Assembly (NCBI RefSeq): GCF_910592395.1 | Contig: NC_088309.1 | Coordinates: forward strand, 15,376,599-15,440,598 | Length of the DNA stretch: 64,000 bases | Source: Lineus longissimus | Taxonomy: Eukaryota; Nemertea; Pilidiophora; Heteronemertea; Lineidae | Direction: 5' to 3' | Part shown: in pieces, positions 45,283-57,300 of the stretch | How positions within the stretch are numbered: the stretch's first letter is position 1 | Layout of the letters: each line of letters begins with the position of its first letter | Notes under the pieces: model-generated | The model's input: only the letters and a program-made list of their open reading frames with translations | Database searches by the model: none | What the model was told of the DNA's origin: nothing | Translations under genes and position numbers: made by a program

Positions 45283-48200
45283 CTTGGAGGGCTACCTGAG
45301 GAACCGTAACTTGAAGCACATCAGGAGCAGAGGTGATGGGCACTGTATTCTGCACTCCTTTTCCACCAGCCTGAGGCACAGACATAATCAGTACCCTACT
45401 GATTTGAAGATGGCGATACGGAAGGAGATATATCATCATTTTGAACATTATGAACGCTTTCACACTGATGAGACGTCCATCCATAACGAAGTAGAGACTT
45501 ATTTGTCGCAAAAGATTTCTGATACAAACATAGCTGACCTCATCATCCCCATTCTATGCAATAGTCTTCGATGCACTGCCATTATAGTTGAGTCCATCAA
45601 TGGTGTGGTGCATGAAACTGCTGTTCATCCAAACAGAGGCGGTGTACTGGCAACATTTGAAGTTTACCTCCTGAGGTCTGTGGATCACTACGACAGTTTG
45701 TTGTTTGGTGATTGGCGAATGCCACTGCAACAAACGCAGTGTAATCAGGTGAGCTTAAAAACTATGGGATACCATTATCATGTATTGGTGTACCCCGGCC
45801 TGTCGGCACATTTTCTAACCACTTTAGCTAAAGATCCCAAACACTAGAATAGAAATATATTTTTCTATGTATGGGGAACCCGTGAACCGAATCACAGCCG
45901 AATCATTTATGGAAATGAAAATATTTTCACTTAAATCTACCTTTCGTCAAAAGTACTTTCTAGTGTACTGTTCTGTAATTTCTGAACGTCAGAAAATTGA
46001 GTTTCAAAGTTTCCTTCGTTCCTTTGCATTGTGTTTTCAGGAGGATCCAGTCATCATTGTATCGAGTGAGAGCGACTGCGACTCGGATCAGCCTGAGATG
46101 CTCAACCTTAGCTGTTTGCCTGACATGGTCAACAGTGCTACAGAATCATCAGCGCAGTTTTACAAAGGGGACAGAGAAACACCAATCTTCCATACTGGTG
46201 ACAGGCAGTTGAGGGCCCAGTACTGTCTGGACATCATTGTTAGTAATCCACCTGATCCTAATCTCCTATGTAAGAAGTTGCCTTGTCTTGTACAAGACAA
46301 CTTAATGTTTGTGCTAAACTTAGATGAAATTCCCTTCTGTGACATCCAGTGTGATGGCCATTCAGGTTGGAGGAATGATGGTACACGCACCTCCACATTT
46401 GCGAAAAAGGGTGATATTTTCACATGTACACATATCAACAAAGCCAAAGACTTGCTCCCCAACAATTTTGTTCTGTACAGGAAGTATTTCACACACAGAA
46501 AGGAGGCAGACCTGAAAAGATCCATTGTGTACATTGAGAATTACACAGGTCAGATAGTTAACAATCTGGTGATGCTTCAATACGAGTTTAAAGGTAAACC
46601 CCATTCTGTAAAGCAATACCCTCATGGCAACGCCAAGAAGTCTAAGCATGCATATTGCCGCACGAAACCGTCGGTGGTTAATCGGGTGAAAGAGAAATGT
46701 GTTAGCATGTCAGTGGATAGGGCTGTTGCCTCTGTGTTGCAAGAATCTGGGGGTGCTGAGTGTGCTACCTCACCAGCAGATATACCATGCTGCAAACAGC
46801 TCTACGACTTTAAGTCTAGAGCAAATCAGGTACTGCGTCATCCCAATGTTGAGGATGAAGTTGACGCTATTTTACACATGGCTGAAGAAGAATACAAGTA
46901 TCTTGTGCATTTAGTTGTTGAAAAACCAGAATTGATGGTTGTCCTTGCTACTGAAGCACAGCTACATGATCTGGCAAATTTCTGTTGTTCAAGTGTTGAA
47001 TATTATCCGATGACAGTAGATCCCATCTTTAAATTGGGAAAATTCCATGTCACCCCAATAACGTATAGGAATCTCCTTTTGTCCACTGATGCAGAGAGGG
47101 ATGCCTCTCCAATTATGCTTGGGCCACTCTTGTTACATGTGTCAAAATCAGAAAATGTCTATAAAGCGTTTTTTTAACGACTGGTGCAACTTCATCCTCC
47201 TATAAAGGCTCTCAAAGCCTATGGCACAGATGGGGAGGAAAACCTATTCAAAACTTTGAGTGCAGTCTTTCCGGATGCAGTGCACGTAAGATGCTTTCGT
47301 CATTTTGAAAAGAATGTTGAAAGCCAGTTGAAAACTTGTGTCTTTAGTAAGGCTGATAGGGACAGAACTTTGAAAGAAATATTTGAAGCAAAATTAGGTC
47401 TACTTGAATGCGAAGGACCTGACCAGTTTTCTGATAGATTCCAACAACTGTCGTATGACTGGCTAATCCGAGAACCAGCAGGTCAATTTCTTGATTACAT
47501 GGTGGGCAAAATGCCAATGATGAAGCAAAGTATGCTAGTCTCAATTAGGAGGCGAGCTGGTCTTGGCCACCCACCTGCAATGCTCTATACTAATGATTCC
47601 GAATCAATGAATTTTAAGATAAAATCATGGGTTCAGTTCAAAGAGAGCTCACTGCCAACATTTGTAAAACATGTGGCCAACGCTCTTGCTGGTCAGGAAG
47701 ATGATATCAAGAAGGCGATGCTCAATGTTAGAGGCAAATACTGTGTCAGGTCAGTTTTCGAAAAACAGCTGGTTAATGAGAAATACTTTGAAATGACCCC
47801 AACCCAAAGAGCCCAAGTGTTGAAAAAATGAGGAACAAAACTATTTGTGAATTGCACTCTGGTAGTAGTTCCACATGTTCCTCCCGATTGAACACTGATC
47901 CCAGTGAACTTGATGTACTGAGCGTTTCTGTTGATGAGGTCAAAATTGGTGTCAGCAAATATTGTATTCAAGAGATCTGGCTGAGGGCAGCTGTGCTGAT
48001 TCAAAGCTGGGAGAATTCTTGCACACTAGCTCCTGGAAACACGGAAACTAACATCAAGTTCTGTGTAGTCCATGACACAACCTACAGAGAGAAAATTGAA
48101 GTTGTATACTGGACCAAGCATGATGGCCATATGTCATGCTCCTGTACTGGATATAAGATTGACTCTATTTGTCCTCACATTGTAGCATGTGCTGAAGTGA

Positions 48201-48732
48201 ATGACTGCCTTCGCCACGTCCTGCTTGCACGAAAGAATAACAAGACAGGTTCAGCACATCACAGTTCAATTTGGATTGTGCTGGTCAAAAGGGGGGCAAG
48301 GTTCGCCGTGTCAGAAAATCGGCATGTAAGGATAAGAGTGAGAAATCTGGAGATTCCTTCTACTGTGTCACTCCTTGTCAAAACCCTATTGAGCATGACA
48401 ACAAAATCATATTGAAAGCTTTACATGGCACTCAGATTCGGAAATGTTATGGCTGCAGTCGCAACATTCGAACCCCACCTGTAGTACCACCTCCTCCGAA
48501 TGATGTTGTATTGGGTGCAAGAATACTGTATTTCTTTAATAATCCTGCCAATGGAAACCTCAAGTTTGTGCGTGACTGGAAGTACTTTCATATGCGGCAG
48601 AAATGCATTGCTAAATATGTACACCTTGGATTTCACATTTGTGACAGAGTCAGGGGTAAACTCGGTGTTTCTCACAGGGAAAAGTTGAGCAGAGAATTCA
48701 ACTTGGATTATACATGTAGTAGCTTGAAATAG
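45283..48732 (+). pseudogene. OTU-MULE transposase gene (OTU + DDE + SWIM)
   Basis: Exon 45283-45748 follows a TTTTTCAG acceptor and encodes an OTU cysteine-protease domain: catalytic Cys in RSRGDGHCILHSF, with the His-bearing end near GYHYHVLVYP. A 292-base GT-AG intron leads to the second exon at 46041. There a Mutator-like (MULE) transposase follows: first Asp in VDPIFKLGKFHVTPITY, second Asp in YGTDGEENL, VRCFRHFEKNV, and the Glu in TNDSESMNFKI. A SWIM zinc finger comes next (CSCTGYKIDSICPHIVAC), then a C-terminal domain with CYGCSRNIR. Lesions: TAA at 47175-47177, a frameshift at the A-run 47823-47828, and another frameshift near 48260-48275. OTU-MULE fusions are known in animals and plants; the protease probably trims ubiquitin or a related modifier. 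A 5' exon before 45283 must exist but was not identified. TIRs were not found. Confidence 0.85.
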
Positions 48733-50116
48733 GCGAAGTGTGGTCAGACGCTTCTGGTGGGTAGTGCATAGGAGCTGAACTCATGCTGGAGTGGAAGCAA
48801 AGTTGTGCAATTCGTTTCTGTAATCGGAATTGATTAATTGATTAATTATGTGATAGCATGTCATTCATGGACCATTGCTTTGTCCTTGGAGGATCATCAG
48901 TATGATTCCTCCAAGCATCTATTGAAGTCATGCATATCTTTTGTTTTTATATGTGCTCAATCCATAATCAAAAAATCATTACTGCTTTTGTTAAATTTCA
49001 TTTGAGATTTTATGAGGAAAGTTTTCAATCATTGTAGCATTCATTGTAGATTCTTGTCCTTGTCGGCCTATGAGCCATTTGCATACTCTCTTGTGTTCAT
49101 GTACCGGTAAATGTATGTTGCTGTAATCCAAAAGGGGGCTGTTCTGATTCCACAAATTCTATATCCGATTGAGAACTTCTGTTGTCAATCATATTTGAAT
49201 TCCTGATCATTATCAGGATTATCAATCAAAATTTGGTCAAGTTTTATAGGTTAGCTATATGGGTCTTCTATGTTTCTTGGATTCCTTCCTACCATAGCCT
49301 GGAAATGATGCTATTAAATTAAAGCATTTGTAAGTTTTTCATGAAAGTTACAGTGACACTACTGTTCTTCATTTATAAGAAATTAATGTACTTTATTATA
49401 TATGTATCATGTATAATCTCACTAAATGATACATGTATGTCATTGGTATGGTGTGGGCTATCCTTTAATGTTTGCAGTTTGGTAATGTTACTCGAGGTCT
49501 AACCAATAGTTCGTAAAACACGGTATTTATCAGAACAGCCCCATTTAAAACAATTTTGTTAGATTTATTTTTTAGTACTTCATATTACGAATTACGATAT
49601 ACCTTATCTTAAAGCATAATGTTTACTGATTGTTTGAACATTTATGTTGAATTTTATAGTCTGTGTACTGTTTTTTAGGATGGACTTCTTAATAATGATA
49701 TTTTCAATAAATTCTCTCTTTCGTTGCTTATATTTTTTATGAGCTGAGCTATTCCGTTGTCACTACTGTACTGTCCTGCAGAAAGGGCCCCCCCAATTTC
49801 TTTTCTATAGAGTCCTCCAGGAGACGTCCCCTCATTCCAGGTGGCAACGCTTGGTGAAGTCCGGCTGGAGCCGTTCCACTGTCCCTAGCATCCTTAATAA
49901 ATCAAGTAGCGACAATATCAAAGACATACTATGCACTATGACATATTGCAAATCTTTTTGGCAGCATTTGGGAAAGTGCTGTCATCGCCGGCTATCATGT
50001 GAGCCGTCGAAGTCCTAGCAAACCCTAGACGAGTATTCTACCTGCATGACCTGCGAGACCGCCCCTTCCTCAATCACCGGCGAACTACTTTAAAAGTTGT
50101 TATGTATCACGACTAC
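48733..50116. other. 3' flank of the MULE gene
   Basis: AT-rich with no gene. A possible small MITE is at 49135-49542: GGGGCTGTTCTGAT (49135-49148) and ATCAGAACAGCCCC (49529-49542) are exact reverse complements, but the match does not extend. Confidence 0.45.
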
Positions 50117-50200
50117 ACATTGGCAATTTCTAAAAATAGCGCGGAATATAGCGCGAACGCGGATTATCCGCCTTTTCGACATGCCGTACAAAACGACGTC
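50117..50200 (+). repeat. Short dispersed repeat, copy 2
   Basis: Matches the minus strand of 38893-38992 (AATTTCTAAAAATAGCGCGG, GCGGATTATCCGCCTTTTCG). It ends shortly before copy 2 of the GCTCACC element. Confidence 0.75.
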
Positions 50201-50322
50201 AAAACATGGTACCAGAATCGCACGTGTTTTTTGCAAACTTTGGTGCAAAAATTGGCCGTTTCATAGGCTGCTATGGCTTAGTGATTATTTGCATCTCAAA
50301 AACATCACATCCATTACTTTCT

Positions 50323-51365
50323 AAATGAAATGGCCAGGGCCATTGTGCTCACCTCATGTGGAGGAAAGATGGATAAAGAGCATGGTATTGTGTCATGTAG
50401 TGTTAGGTTTGATGTAGGTCCAAGCAATTACAATTTCCCCAAAATGGCCAATTTACAGTACATTCAACCTCTGTGACCTTGAAAAGTAGGTCAAATCAAA
50501 GACGACCCGGGTGACACATTGAATGGTTGTTAGAATTAGATGTACCTATGATATAAAATTAGTGCCAATCGGGCAAGTCATTACTAGGAATAAAGGCATT
50601 TTGAAGAATTTAGGATTTGGCCCCCTCCCTGGAGGCCAAATGGCAAATCAGATCGCACCAAACTTCGGTACCTGAGATAAACTGACCAAGGGGTACATGT
50701 GTACTTAATTTGTGATCAATAGTCATTGCAGTTAAGAAACGTGCCATAGTTACGGCCTGACGGCGAATTTACGCCATTCGACCTCTGTGACCTTGACAAG
50801 AAGGTCAAATTAAAAACCTGTGTGACATATACTGTATGGTGGTTAGATGTACCCATGATATCAAATTGGTGGCAATCGGGCAAGAAGTTAAGGAATAATC
50901 ACATTTTTAAGGTTTTTTGGATTTTGCCCCCTGGTGGTCAAGTGGTGAATCATATTGGACCAAACTTCGGTCCCTGAGATCACCTGACTAAGGGGTAAAT
51001 GTGTACCAAATTTGGTATCAATAGTCATTGCAGTTTAGAAACGTGCCATCGTTACATCCTAACGGCCAATTTACAACATTTGACCTCTGTGACCTTGAAA
51101 AGGAGGTCAAATAAAAAAACCCGGAGGATATATGATGCACCTTTGCTAGAAGTACCTACCATATTTTTTTCAAAATTTCTCGACTACTATTAAGGGAGAT
51201 ATTGCATATTTTCACTTTTAACGTTTGGCCCCCTGGTGGCAAAACCATGAAACGAATCGGACCGAAACTTGGTCTCCAAGGTGTCATTACATAAGGGTAC
51301 ATGTGTACCAAGTTTCAACTCAATAGCTCTAACAGTTACGAAACGTGCCCTGCTAACGGACGACG

Positions 51366-51415
<50 letters not shown>

Positions 51416-51471
51416 ACGACGGACGCCACGGTATGGGATAAGCTCACCTCTGCTAAGAGGTGAGCTAAAAA
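50323..51471 (+). mobile_element. GCTCACC element, copy 2
   Basis: Nearly identical to 43934-45178 apart from scattered substitutions, a longer (GAC)n tract near 51360-51415, and absence of the 119-bp MITE. All three GACCTCTGTGACCTTGA units are kept. Confidence 0.9.
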
Positions 51472-52540
51472 CGTTTTCTTTCCAATGGTATGCTTTATTT
51501 TTCGATGAGACCATGAGAAAAATAAGAAAATAGCAAAAGAGTGGCCAAATTTATGTAAACGTTGTTCCCAATTAATAGTATGGATCTATAATTTGAAGAT
51601 GGCCACCGAAAAAGTGACACAGAGAAGTGAGCAAGGCATAGCGCGACTTGAACTTCCCTTTGTTGGGGAGCTATACAGTCATTTCGCTGCACTTCTGTGT
51701 CAAATAGGAAAACCGACTTCGTGACCGGTCCGAGTCGCCGGATCAGCACGAGATGATTTTCTGCGGCCTGAAAGCTCGAGACCGCTTATATTTATCATAC
51801 ATATCAAAAAGTTTGTTTCATTTACGGAGCCAACGGTGGTGCCATCTAGTGTAGCGCAACATGACGCAATGCATTTTCTATTCATGGAGCGGGGGCCATG
51901 CACAAAACATCCCTCAAAAGGCATTATTAAAACCGATAAAGTTTCCCATTAGAAGCTGTTTTATTGATTCGAAGACATATACTTTACAATCATAAAGATT
52001 GCACCTACAATTGATGCGAAATTAATGTGTCATTTTGCTCCCAAAGTTGCATGAATTTGGCCCAAAACCATGGAATCCCCGGGGTTTTCCCGACCTCACG
52101 CGTTTCCTTTTATGGGCCGTCCGCGATTAGCATCGGATAATTAATATTCATGAAATTGATTTTCCGGGAAGGCATACCCGTTTGTGATTGGATAAGGGAT
52201 TCGTGTGTCAAAATAGCGGTTTCGAGAATTGACAGAAATAGCTGGCCTGGTTTCCAGGACGCGTGGCCGCTGAAAGCCCTGCTGTTGCTGTACATGCGGA
52301 TTCCCAATATTCCTGGAGGCAAGATTGCGTGACGTCACTTAAGAAGCATCATGGCGGACTTAGCTGTTAACCAAGGCTGTTAACTTCGCCGCCGAGGAAG
52401 CAAAAATTGGGGCGGAAAGCACTCAAAAGGTGTTGTATTTCGTTCAATGTTTCGATTTTTTCAAACAACAGTGTTTATGTCATTGACTCGATTTGCCTGG
52501 CATCGTCAATATTTGATTCAAACATGTTTTTTCGGCCTTC
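51472..52540. other. Gene-free stretch before the Gypsy element
   Basis: No complete gene. GTGACGTCAC (52331-52340), containing a CRE octamer, precedes CATCATGGCGGAC near 52348-52360, a promoter-and-start-like arrangement without a long open frame after it. The Gypsy element lies between this and the chromo-barrel ORF at 58.7 kb, so a 5' exon of that gene could be here; that is a guess. Confidence 0.35.
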
Positions 52541-52747
52541 TGTAGTGGTCGATTTATTTGCTCTTGTGTTTTTCTTGTTTAAGGTGCTAGCTGCGCAAGC
52601 GCGGAGCCATGTTTTTCTTTTGTTGTTGTTATTATTGTTATCGGCGTGTCAAGTTCACAATATATACTGAGTATCAATAAACGAATTAAGCAGAGACTCG
52701 TCCTCGTGTTCGTTGGTTTGGAATGGTGTGGAAGGGAACACACTACA
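52541..52747 (+). repeat. Gypsy 5' LTR
   Basis: Starts TGTAGTGGTCGATT and ends ACACACTACA. A poly-Leu reading frame inside it is also found in the 3' LTR and is not a gene. AATAAA lies at about 52676-52681. Confidence 0.97.
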
Positions 52748-52760
52748 TTGGCGCCCAACG
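52748..52760 (+). promoter_or_regulatory. Gypsy primer binding site, tRNA-Lys
   Basis: TTGGCGCCCAACG follows the LTR directly. TGGCGCCCAACGT is complementary to the 3' end of animal tRNA-Lys(CUU). Confidence 0.85.
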
Positions 52761-53211
52761 TTTAGAACTCGAATTTTAGAACTCTAATTCTGTGAACTTT
52801 TTTGCGCTTCCAAAGTGCAAAACGCTGGCCTTGTGCTGACCGGAGCAGGTGCACATGTAATCTCGCTGTGCATCGGATGTACATGCCCATGTACTGTAAA
52901 TGTACACACAACCTAGTGTGTAGTACTGCACTTACCGATAGTGTGGGATAGTTGTACGACCTGGTACAAGTAAACTGTACGACCTGGTACAGGTGAAGTG
53001 TGTTTATTGGTGAGATATTCGATTGATTGAAATTCGCTTCGAGGCTGCTTGTTGCTTTTGATGACTTTTTGACTGTTACTGCATGAAATAGTCCATGTTA
53101 CGTCTGCTACATTACATGCTTATTGCTAGTGCTTGCTGTTGCTCTCTCCTGCTGCTGCTGGTTCCTTTCCTTAGAGTGAACACTTCTGTTTGTGTTGTTG
53201 TGGGTATTGCT

Positions 53212-54320
53212 ATGCCATTGCCAAAAACGCCTTCGAAAATGGCAGCTAAGTTTCCTGTGTTGCCGACTGAAGCAATTGCTGAATCGCTCAGGCGATATAC
53301 GAGTGATTATATAAATGTTCTGTGTACGGAAAACGGGCTGAACTCTGCCGAGTATAAAGATAAAGCTGAGAGAGTTATAGCGTTATCCGAGTTGAAAGAC
53401 CTAAAAGATCCTTTTCTTACTGCAATGGTGGCAACTTCGTCAGTATCCCCGCCACCACCTACTAATACTGATCCGGCAGTGTTCATGAGAATGTTGGAAA
53501 CATTCAGGGAAGAGAGAGATGAGAACAATCGGATCATGCGTGAATCCATTGAGTCGATCGTAGACAAGATGCCCAAGAGGGAACGCCGATTCATACCCAT
53601 CAAGGAGTTTTCGAAGATTGCAAAAACTGACGATGTGGTGCTTTGGCTGCAAACGTTCGAGAATCTGGCAACTCGGTACAAGATCGACAGAGATGAATGG
53701 TGTGCAGCCCTAGAGCCGTTTCTCTCAGATAGTGCACAATCAGCTTACTTTGCAGTCCCGCTAGCGGATCGTGGTAACTTCGATACTGTAAAATAAGCGA
53801 TTTTGTTACGCTATCGCTTAACTCCGTCTGCCTGTCGCTCCAAATTCCGTACTGAAACCAAAGAAAGATCCGAGACGTTCTTGGATTACGCATCGCGATT
53901 GGAGGCGTACTTCAGACATTGGACAACACCGTCGAAAAGGTTGTTAGAGGATGATGAAGCTTCTGACATTTTCAGAAAAATTGTGGTTGACCAGTTTATT
54001 TCAACAGTTAGAGATGAACAGTTACATTTGAAATTAATTGAGAGGGAAGGGGACAGTCTGTTTCAGTTGGCTCAGTTTTCGGACAGCTATGTGTTAGAAA
54101 AGCATCTCATGCTAGACAATAAGAAAAAGTTAGATTCTACCCATAAGTTGGACTCTTTTCTTAGTAAGAAAACAGATTTTGTGAAGAAACCAGATTTTGT
54201 AAAGAAACCAGGTGGTAAATACAATGATGCTTGCTACGGTTGTGGTGAACTTGGTCACAAAAGGTACCAGTGTCCAAATCGGAAGCTTGATACTTCCGGT
54301 AGTAGCAAGTCTGAAGCCGA
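53212..54320 (+). pseudogene. Gypsy gag with one in-frame stop
   Basis: Encodes the capsid and nucleocapsid part that packages the element RNA. I chose the ATG at 53212 (MPLPKTPSKMAAKF) because the frame upstream to 53095 is Leu/Val/Cys-rich and unlike Gag. The capsid region includes DDVVLWLQTFENLATRYKI and, after the stop, TFLDYASRLEAYFRHW. The frame is interrupted by TAA at 53794-53796 and continues in the same frame. A CCHC zinc knuckle, CYGCGELGHKRYQCPN, lies near 54233-54280. The same frame runs into protease, so gag and pol are one frame up to reverse transcriptase. The single stop is best explained as a nonsense mutation; programmed readthrough is less likely because it lies inside the capsid region, well before the zinc knuckle. 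Confidence 0.88.
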
Positions 54321-54379
54321 TTCCCATAAGAAGGTTGATGTAAAGCCGAACAAATTTGTAAAAACTGATTTGAGAATGG

Positions 54380-57300
54380 TTGAACCTCATGTTCAATTGT
54401 CAGTTGCTGGTAAGTCTGTGAAAGGCTTGGTTGACAGTGGAAGTGCAGTCACCATGGTAACCAGAGACCTGTGTGAAGAAGTTGGTGTTGAAATTGTCTC
54501 AGACAAAAAGTTGTCTCTTTCTTGGTTTGAGGGTAGTCAAGTTGACACTCTTGGTGTAGCCATGCTTGATCTTGAATGTGCTGGTGTACCTTTGGCAGTA
54601 GAGTGTGTTGTGGTTTGCAAGCTAGATTCTCCAGTACTGGTTGGTAGGGACTTCATATACAAGTCTGGGTTAACTGTTGATTTTGGGGAAGGGTCATATT
54701 GGACTCCACACAAACCCATAGTTAAGTGGCCATTGCTCGATCATACTCCTTGCACCGTTGAGACCATATCCAGTTTGAGTGAGTCTCTTGCAAACCACAA
54801 AGACGACATTTCTGGTGATACATCGTGTGAAGTACCCACTTCACTGATCAGTCCTGAACAAAGAGAATCTGATATTCAGAAACTGAAGCAGGAGTTTCCT
54901 GAAGTATTTAGTGAAACACTAGGTCATACAACTGTAATTGAGCACGAAATCGAGCTGATTGAAGATGTTGTACCGATTAGGCAGAAGCCTTACAATTTGA
55001 CTCCAGGTGAGGAAGAGTCACTCAAGCCACAACTTGATGACATGCTTGCTAAGGGTGTGATTGAGGAAGCTAAAGGTCCTTGGAGGTCGCCGATTATTAT
55101 GATTCCCAAACCTGATAAATCGTATAGGATGTGTGTTGATCTGAGGAAGTTGAATTCGGTAACTAAGTTTGATGCATATCATATAAAAAAACTTGATCAT
55201 ATCATGAGCAACTTGAATGGGGCCAAGGTTTTCTCTGTGATAGATTTGAAAAGTGGCTACTATCAGGTGGGGCTTAGGGCAGAAGATCGTGAACTTACTG
55301 CTTTCTCTGCCGGGGAAAATTTCCCTCTTTATCAGTTCAGGGTGATGCCATTTGGTTGCAAAAACGGAAGTGCCACCTTTCAGAGGTTGATGGAGAAGAT
55401 TTTGACCAAAGCAGGCCTATTAGGAGAATGTGTAAAGGTCACTATTGATGACATCCTGGTCTACAGCTTAACGATCCAAGAACACTTGATTCATCTGAGA
55501 AAGGTTTTACAGTGTCTGAAAGAGGCAGGTCTGACAGCTTCTCTTCCTAAAAGTCGGTTCCTTCTGCAGTCTGCAAAGAACCTTGGGTTAGGAGTTCTTC
55601 AGAAGGTTTTTCAACTGACCCAGGTAAAGTTGAGGCCATCATTAATTATGCTCCTCCTGTCAACCGTAAAGAGTTGGACAGATTTTTGGGTATGGTAACT
55701 TGGTTTAGTAAGTTCATTCCAAATCTTTCGAGCACTGCAGAGCCTCTATTTCATCTGAGACGGGACAAAGTTCCTTGGTCATGGTCAGTAGAATGTCAAA
55801 ATTCGTTTGAAGCACTGAAAAAGAAATTGTGTGAAGCTCCAATTTTGGCACACTCTGAGGCCTCTGGTGAGTTTGAGCTACATACTGATGCTTCAGGAGT
55901 TGGGCTTGGTGCAGCCTTGTACCAGTGGCAAGATGGAATCCTGAAAGTCTTGGCTTATGCCAGTAGGACGTTGAACGTGCATGAGAGAAACTACAGTACA
56001 ACTAACAGAGAAATTCTAGCCGTTGTATGGGGTTTGGAGAAATTTAGATCACTCTTGGAAGGGAGACACACGGTGGTGTATAGTGACCACCAAGCTTTGA
56101 CATGGATTTTCAGGAGATCCAATTTGCCACCTTTACTCTATAGATGGGTGTTGAGAGTACAAAACTTTGATTTTGAGGTCAAGTATAGACCTGGGAAGCA
56201 GAACATTGTACCAGATGCTTTGAGTAGGGATTCCAGATTTGAAGCTGTTTATACCATTGGTGTGTTTGTAGTGAATGAAGTTCAGATAGAGCGTTGTTCT
56301 GATCCTGAGTGTACACCTAGTGATACTGCCGACTATGAGGATTGGATCCAATGCGACAAGTGTGATCGCTGGTATCATGACCATTGTGTGGGCGTGTCTG
56401 TGGACGAAGCAAGAGAAATAGATTTTCTTTGTTCTGCTTGTCGGGAGGTGGTTCCCGATCCTCCACTGGCAATCTCGGGTCATGGTGGCATAGGATCGCA
56501 TGGCTATGGGTCCGATGTTCCTAGTCAGTTGCTTCTTAAACCATCTGAGTTGATAATCATACAATTGCAGGATCCAGAGCTGAGACCTATCTTTGAGTAT
56601 ATTACATCTGAAGGTAAAGCGGCGAAACCAAGAACCAATTTGCACAAAGACTGTTCGATCGATTCTGGTATGTTAGTCAAAGGAACACAGATTGTTGTTC
56701 CTAAGGTTCTCAGATCGCATGTCATGTATAGCTTACATTCTGAGCCGACCGCTGGTCATAGAGGAAGGTCTAATACTTTGAAGAGAGTTTTGCAAAACTT
56801 TGTTTGGCCAGGTGTAGGTAAAGATGTTCGAAACTTTGTGAAGACGTGTAAAGTGTGTCAGGTCACTAAGCCAATCTACAGGACACCTGCTGGTCCCATG
56901 GAACCAATCAAGAGTAGTAGGCCCTGGGAATTACTTGCTGTGGATCTAGTTGGTCCGTTACCCGCGTCTTACTCTTCACATAAAAATGTGTTAGTGGTCA
57001 GAGATCATTTCTCTAAATGGGTTGAATTATTCCCACTAAAGAAGGCCAGAGGCAAGGATGTTGCTCTTGTACTTGTGAGAGAGGTTTTCACTAGATTTGG
57101 TCCCTGTAAGTACCTGGTCTCAGATAATGGTCCTCAATTTGTTAGTAGAACTCTAAAGGCGGTGTGCACAAAGTGGGGAGTTAAACAGATTTATTGCTCT
57201 CCATACCACCCTCAAGCAAATTGGGTGGAAAGAGCCAATAGGGATCTCAGAGCTATGTTGCAATCTGAGGTATTTCAGGCTGGTGGTGATCACAGAACTT

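Noticed and set aside
49135-49542. A definite MITE after the MULE gene
   Set aside because: Only 14 bases match as inverted repeat and the match does not extend; kept as a possibility only.
51190-51463. Poly-Arg open frames over the (GAC)n tract, also at 44921-45511
   Set aside because: They translate the trinucleotide tract and conserved repeat DNA of the GCTCACC element on both strands; no independent coding signal.
52407-52670. Poly-Leu ORF possibly encoding a membrane peptide
   Set aside because: It is the LTR sequence; the same frame recurs in the 3' LTR at 57989-58183.
53095-53211. Hydrophobic N-terminal extension of Gag as a signal peptide
   Set aside because: The extension is Leu/Val/Cys-rich without a Gag-like match, and a good ATG at 53212 starts the recognisable region. 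No env gene follows pol.
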